Shown in pieces: positions 14,697 through 15,975 of a DNA stretch of 15,975 nt (position 1 is its first letter; each line of letters starts with the position of its first letter). Where the stretch lies: contig CAYPOT010000084.1 of the NCBI GenBank assembly GCA_964412455.1, positions 1 through 15,975 on the forward strand. The letters run 5' to 3'. The translations under genes were made by a program, and so were the position numbers. This DNA comes from JAAXXJ01 sp964412455. Lineage in GTDB: Bacteria > Nitrospirota > UBA9217. Under the pieces are notes generated by a model. The model saw only the letters and a program-made list of their open reading frames with translations, searched no databases and was not told where the DNA came from.

Positions 14697-15487
14697 TGAG
14701 TGAAAGCCAATCTAAATATGGGGTTCTTTGGTCAAGAGACGAACTGGTTTTATCTCTATATCTCTATTGCCAAATTCCCTTCGCGCAAACTAAGGCCAAT
14801 AACCCCGAGGTAATACGGCTTGCAAAACTACTTGGGAGGACACCCAGCTCTGTTGCGCGTAAGCTAGGTAATTTCGGAGCCTTCGATCCATTGTTAGCAA
14901 AACAAGGCATAAGTGGTTTGACTCACGCGAGCAAGTTTGATAAAGAAATTTGGAATGAATTCTATGGCCGGTGGGAATCATTAGTTCAAGAGAGCCAACG
15001 GTTGCTGACGAAAGCACAGGTTTTTTCTACAAACATTGAGGATCAATATCCCATCATCGCACGCATTCCACGACCCTCGGGACCGTCTGAAAAACCGACC
15101 ACGGTCATGGCCCGTTTATATCAGTCCTTTTTTAGAAGAGCAATTTTATCCAGCTATGAATCATCATGCTGTATATGCGGGAACGATCTTCCGCAGCTTT
15201 TAGTCGCAAGCCACATTATACCTTGGGCGTCAAATGAAGAGAGCCGGACTGATCCTGAAAACGGATTATGCCTGTGTGTTTTACATGATAAAGCTTTTGA
15301 TCGTGGCCTAATATCACTGAATAAATCTTATGCGATAGTTCTTTCCTCGGCTCTCAATAAATCCAAATCAAACGCAGTCCAAGTAACCTTGAGAGATTAC
15401 CAGAATCACAAAATAAGTATGCCACGTCGATTTACGCCAAAGGGTACTTTTTTAAAATGGCATTTTGAGAATGTGTTTATTCGGTAG
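14696..15487 (+). CDS. HNH_2-domain putative restriction endonuclease
   Basis: The 263-residue protein resembles predicted restriction endonucleases of the COG3440/HNH_2 type. The N-terminal part (~10-100) has the family's usual opening, LWSRDELVLSLYLYC, then LAKLLGRTPSSVARKLGNFG, a likely DNA-contacting helical region. The C-terminal HNH_2 domain (~155-215) has C158/C161 (CCIC), H173 in VASHIIPW, then ENGLCLC and LHDKAFDRGL, so the bba-metal nuclease site looks complete. I place the start at the ATG at 14696, which overlaps the previous stop, rather than at the in-frame ATG at 14666, because coupling and family homology both begin there. It probably cleaves DNA; sequence or modification specificity cannot be inferred. 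It sits with a damaged cytosine methyltransferase and a second HNH gene 35 bases downstream. Confidence 0.85.
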   Translation: MSESQSKYGVLWSRDELVLSLYLYCQIPFAQTKANNPEVIRLAKLLGRTPSSVARKLGNFGAFDPLLAKQGISGLTHASKFDKEIWNEFYGRWESLVQESQRLLTKAQVFSTNIEDQYPIIARIPRPSGPSEKPTTVMARLYQSFFRRAILSSYESSCCICGNDLPQLLVASHIIPWASNEESRTDPENGLCLCVLHDKAFDRGLISLNKSYAIVLSSALNKSKSNAVQVTLRDYQNHKISMPRRFTPKGTFLKWHFENVFIR

Positions 15488-15522
15488 CGAACAGAGTTAT
15501 TCTGATTAGTAGTGAGGAAGGA

Positions 15523-15933
15523 ATGCAGATTCGCTCTCACATCGACAGACACGACCTCAAGCCCGGAGAATACGTACTTGAAACTTTGAAACGAGTTCCT
15601 ACGTTAGGCCGTGGCATATCTCCGCAATTACGCAATGAAATTCTTGAAAGAAACGGGTTCACCTGCCAACTATGCGGCGCAGGCCCTACCGACCCCGACC
15701 CATTCAATCCTTCTCGTAAAATTCGCTTGCATATCGACCATATCGTTCCCCTGAGCCAAGGCGGTTCAAATGACAAGAATAATCTGCGAGTTCTTTGCTC
15801 GGCGTGCAATCAGGGCCGATCAAATCTTCAGCCGCTCACAGAATCTGCTCGAAATGTTTTGGCTCGCATCCGTCGTCTTCCACGCGCATCTCAGAAAGAA
15901 ATTTATGAAGCGTTAAAGAAGATGGACCCGTAA
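15523..15933 (+). CDS. Compact HNH endonuclease with CxxC zinc site
   Basis: The 136-residue protein carries one HNH domain (~40-100). Zinc-ligand pairs are C48/C51 (CQLC) and C92/C95 (CSAC), the catalytic core is HIDH at 70-73, and N87 lies in NNLRVLC. The segment GRGISPQLRNEILERNGFTC leads into the domain, and a short helical tail follows. Similar small HNH proteins occur next to cytosine methyltransferases in type II restriction-modification loci, which fits this context (recalled family knowledge, not searched). The ribosome binding site GAGGAAGG lies a few bases before the ATG. The gene follows the HNH_2 gene by 35 bases and is probably co-transcribed with it. All key residues appear present, so nuclease activity is plausible. 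The window ends 42 bases later. Confidence 0.88.
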   Translation: MQIRSHIDRHDLKPGEYVLETLKRVPTLGRGISPQLRNEILERNGFTCQLCGAGPTDPDPFNPSRKIRLHIDHIVPLSQGGSNDKNNLRVLCSACNQGRSNLQPLTESARNVLARIRRLPRASQKEIYEALKKMDP

Positions 15934-15975
15934 GAAGTCAGGCGGCGTAAAGTGCCGCAAAATGCATATTCATCG

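Noticed and set aside
15942..15962. Terminator after the last HNH gene (GCGGC-GTAAAGT-GCCGC then AAAAT)
   Set aside because: It is a five-bp stem with no T-run on the coding strand and lies too close to the window edge to judge.

Overview
The window comes from a bacterial chromosome of moderately high G+C. It probably belongs to an anaerobic or facultative environmental Gram-negative lineage; Nitrospirota or Desulfobacterota-like would fit. That guess rests on an ADP-forming acyl-CoA synthetase next to a DRTGG protein, a PAS-rich soluble hybrid kinase, and long intergenic inverted repeats. No marker in the window fixes the taxonomy. All convincing genes are on the + strand.

Positions 1-13200 look like native chromosome with G+C-rich codon use. 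In order they hold: a small membrane-anchored protein of unknown function (539-994); an ADP-forming acetyl/acyl-CoA synthetase (1164-3257) that can make ATP from acyl-CoA; a BioD-like/DRTGG protein of the phosphotransacetylase N-terminal family (3604-4668); a class 3-type aldehyde dehydrogenase (4958-6331); a PhzF-family isomerase (6381-7175); a 1232-residue hybrid histidine kinase with six PAS domains and a receiver (7546-11244); and a class IV aminotransferase overlapping a deoxyribose-phosphate aldolase (11668-13192). The synthetase, DRTGG protein and aldehyde dehydrogenase suggest aldehyde/acid/acyl-CoA interconversion, but they are separated by repeats and do not form a tight operon.

The gaps between these genes hold several families of inverted repeats. 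There is a tandem pair of about 173 bp units before the kinase, an ACAGGAT-type element before the aldehyde dehydrogenase, CTCTGCG-type arms flanking the synthetase, and a GTCATTGCGAG-type hairpin after the kinase. A small GC hairpin around CGGACAAGCC recurs at the edge of several of these. Four genes (1164, 4958, 6381, 11668) have a -10-like hexamer 5-7 nt upstream of the ATG and no Shine-Dalgarno, which points to leaderless mRNAs. The other genes mostly have good ribosome binding sites.

After 13200 the composition becomes visibly more A+T-rich, which suggests a horizontally acquired restriction-modification-like island. It holds a C5-cytosine methyltransferase truncated before its target-recognition domain and carrying Lys in place of the catalytic Glu of motif VI. 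It is followed by a 78-residue unknown protein with a strong ribosome binding site, an HNH_2 putative restriction endonuclease translationally coupled to it, and a compact CxxC HNH nuclease. Both nucleases keep their motifs while the methyltransferase looks dead, so this is the most interesting part of the window. It could be a decayed restriction system or a rearranged modification-independent nuclease cassette. The window ends just after the second nuclease, so the island may continue.
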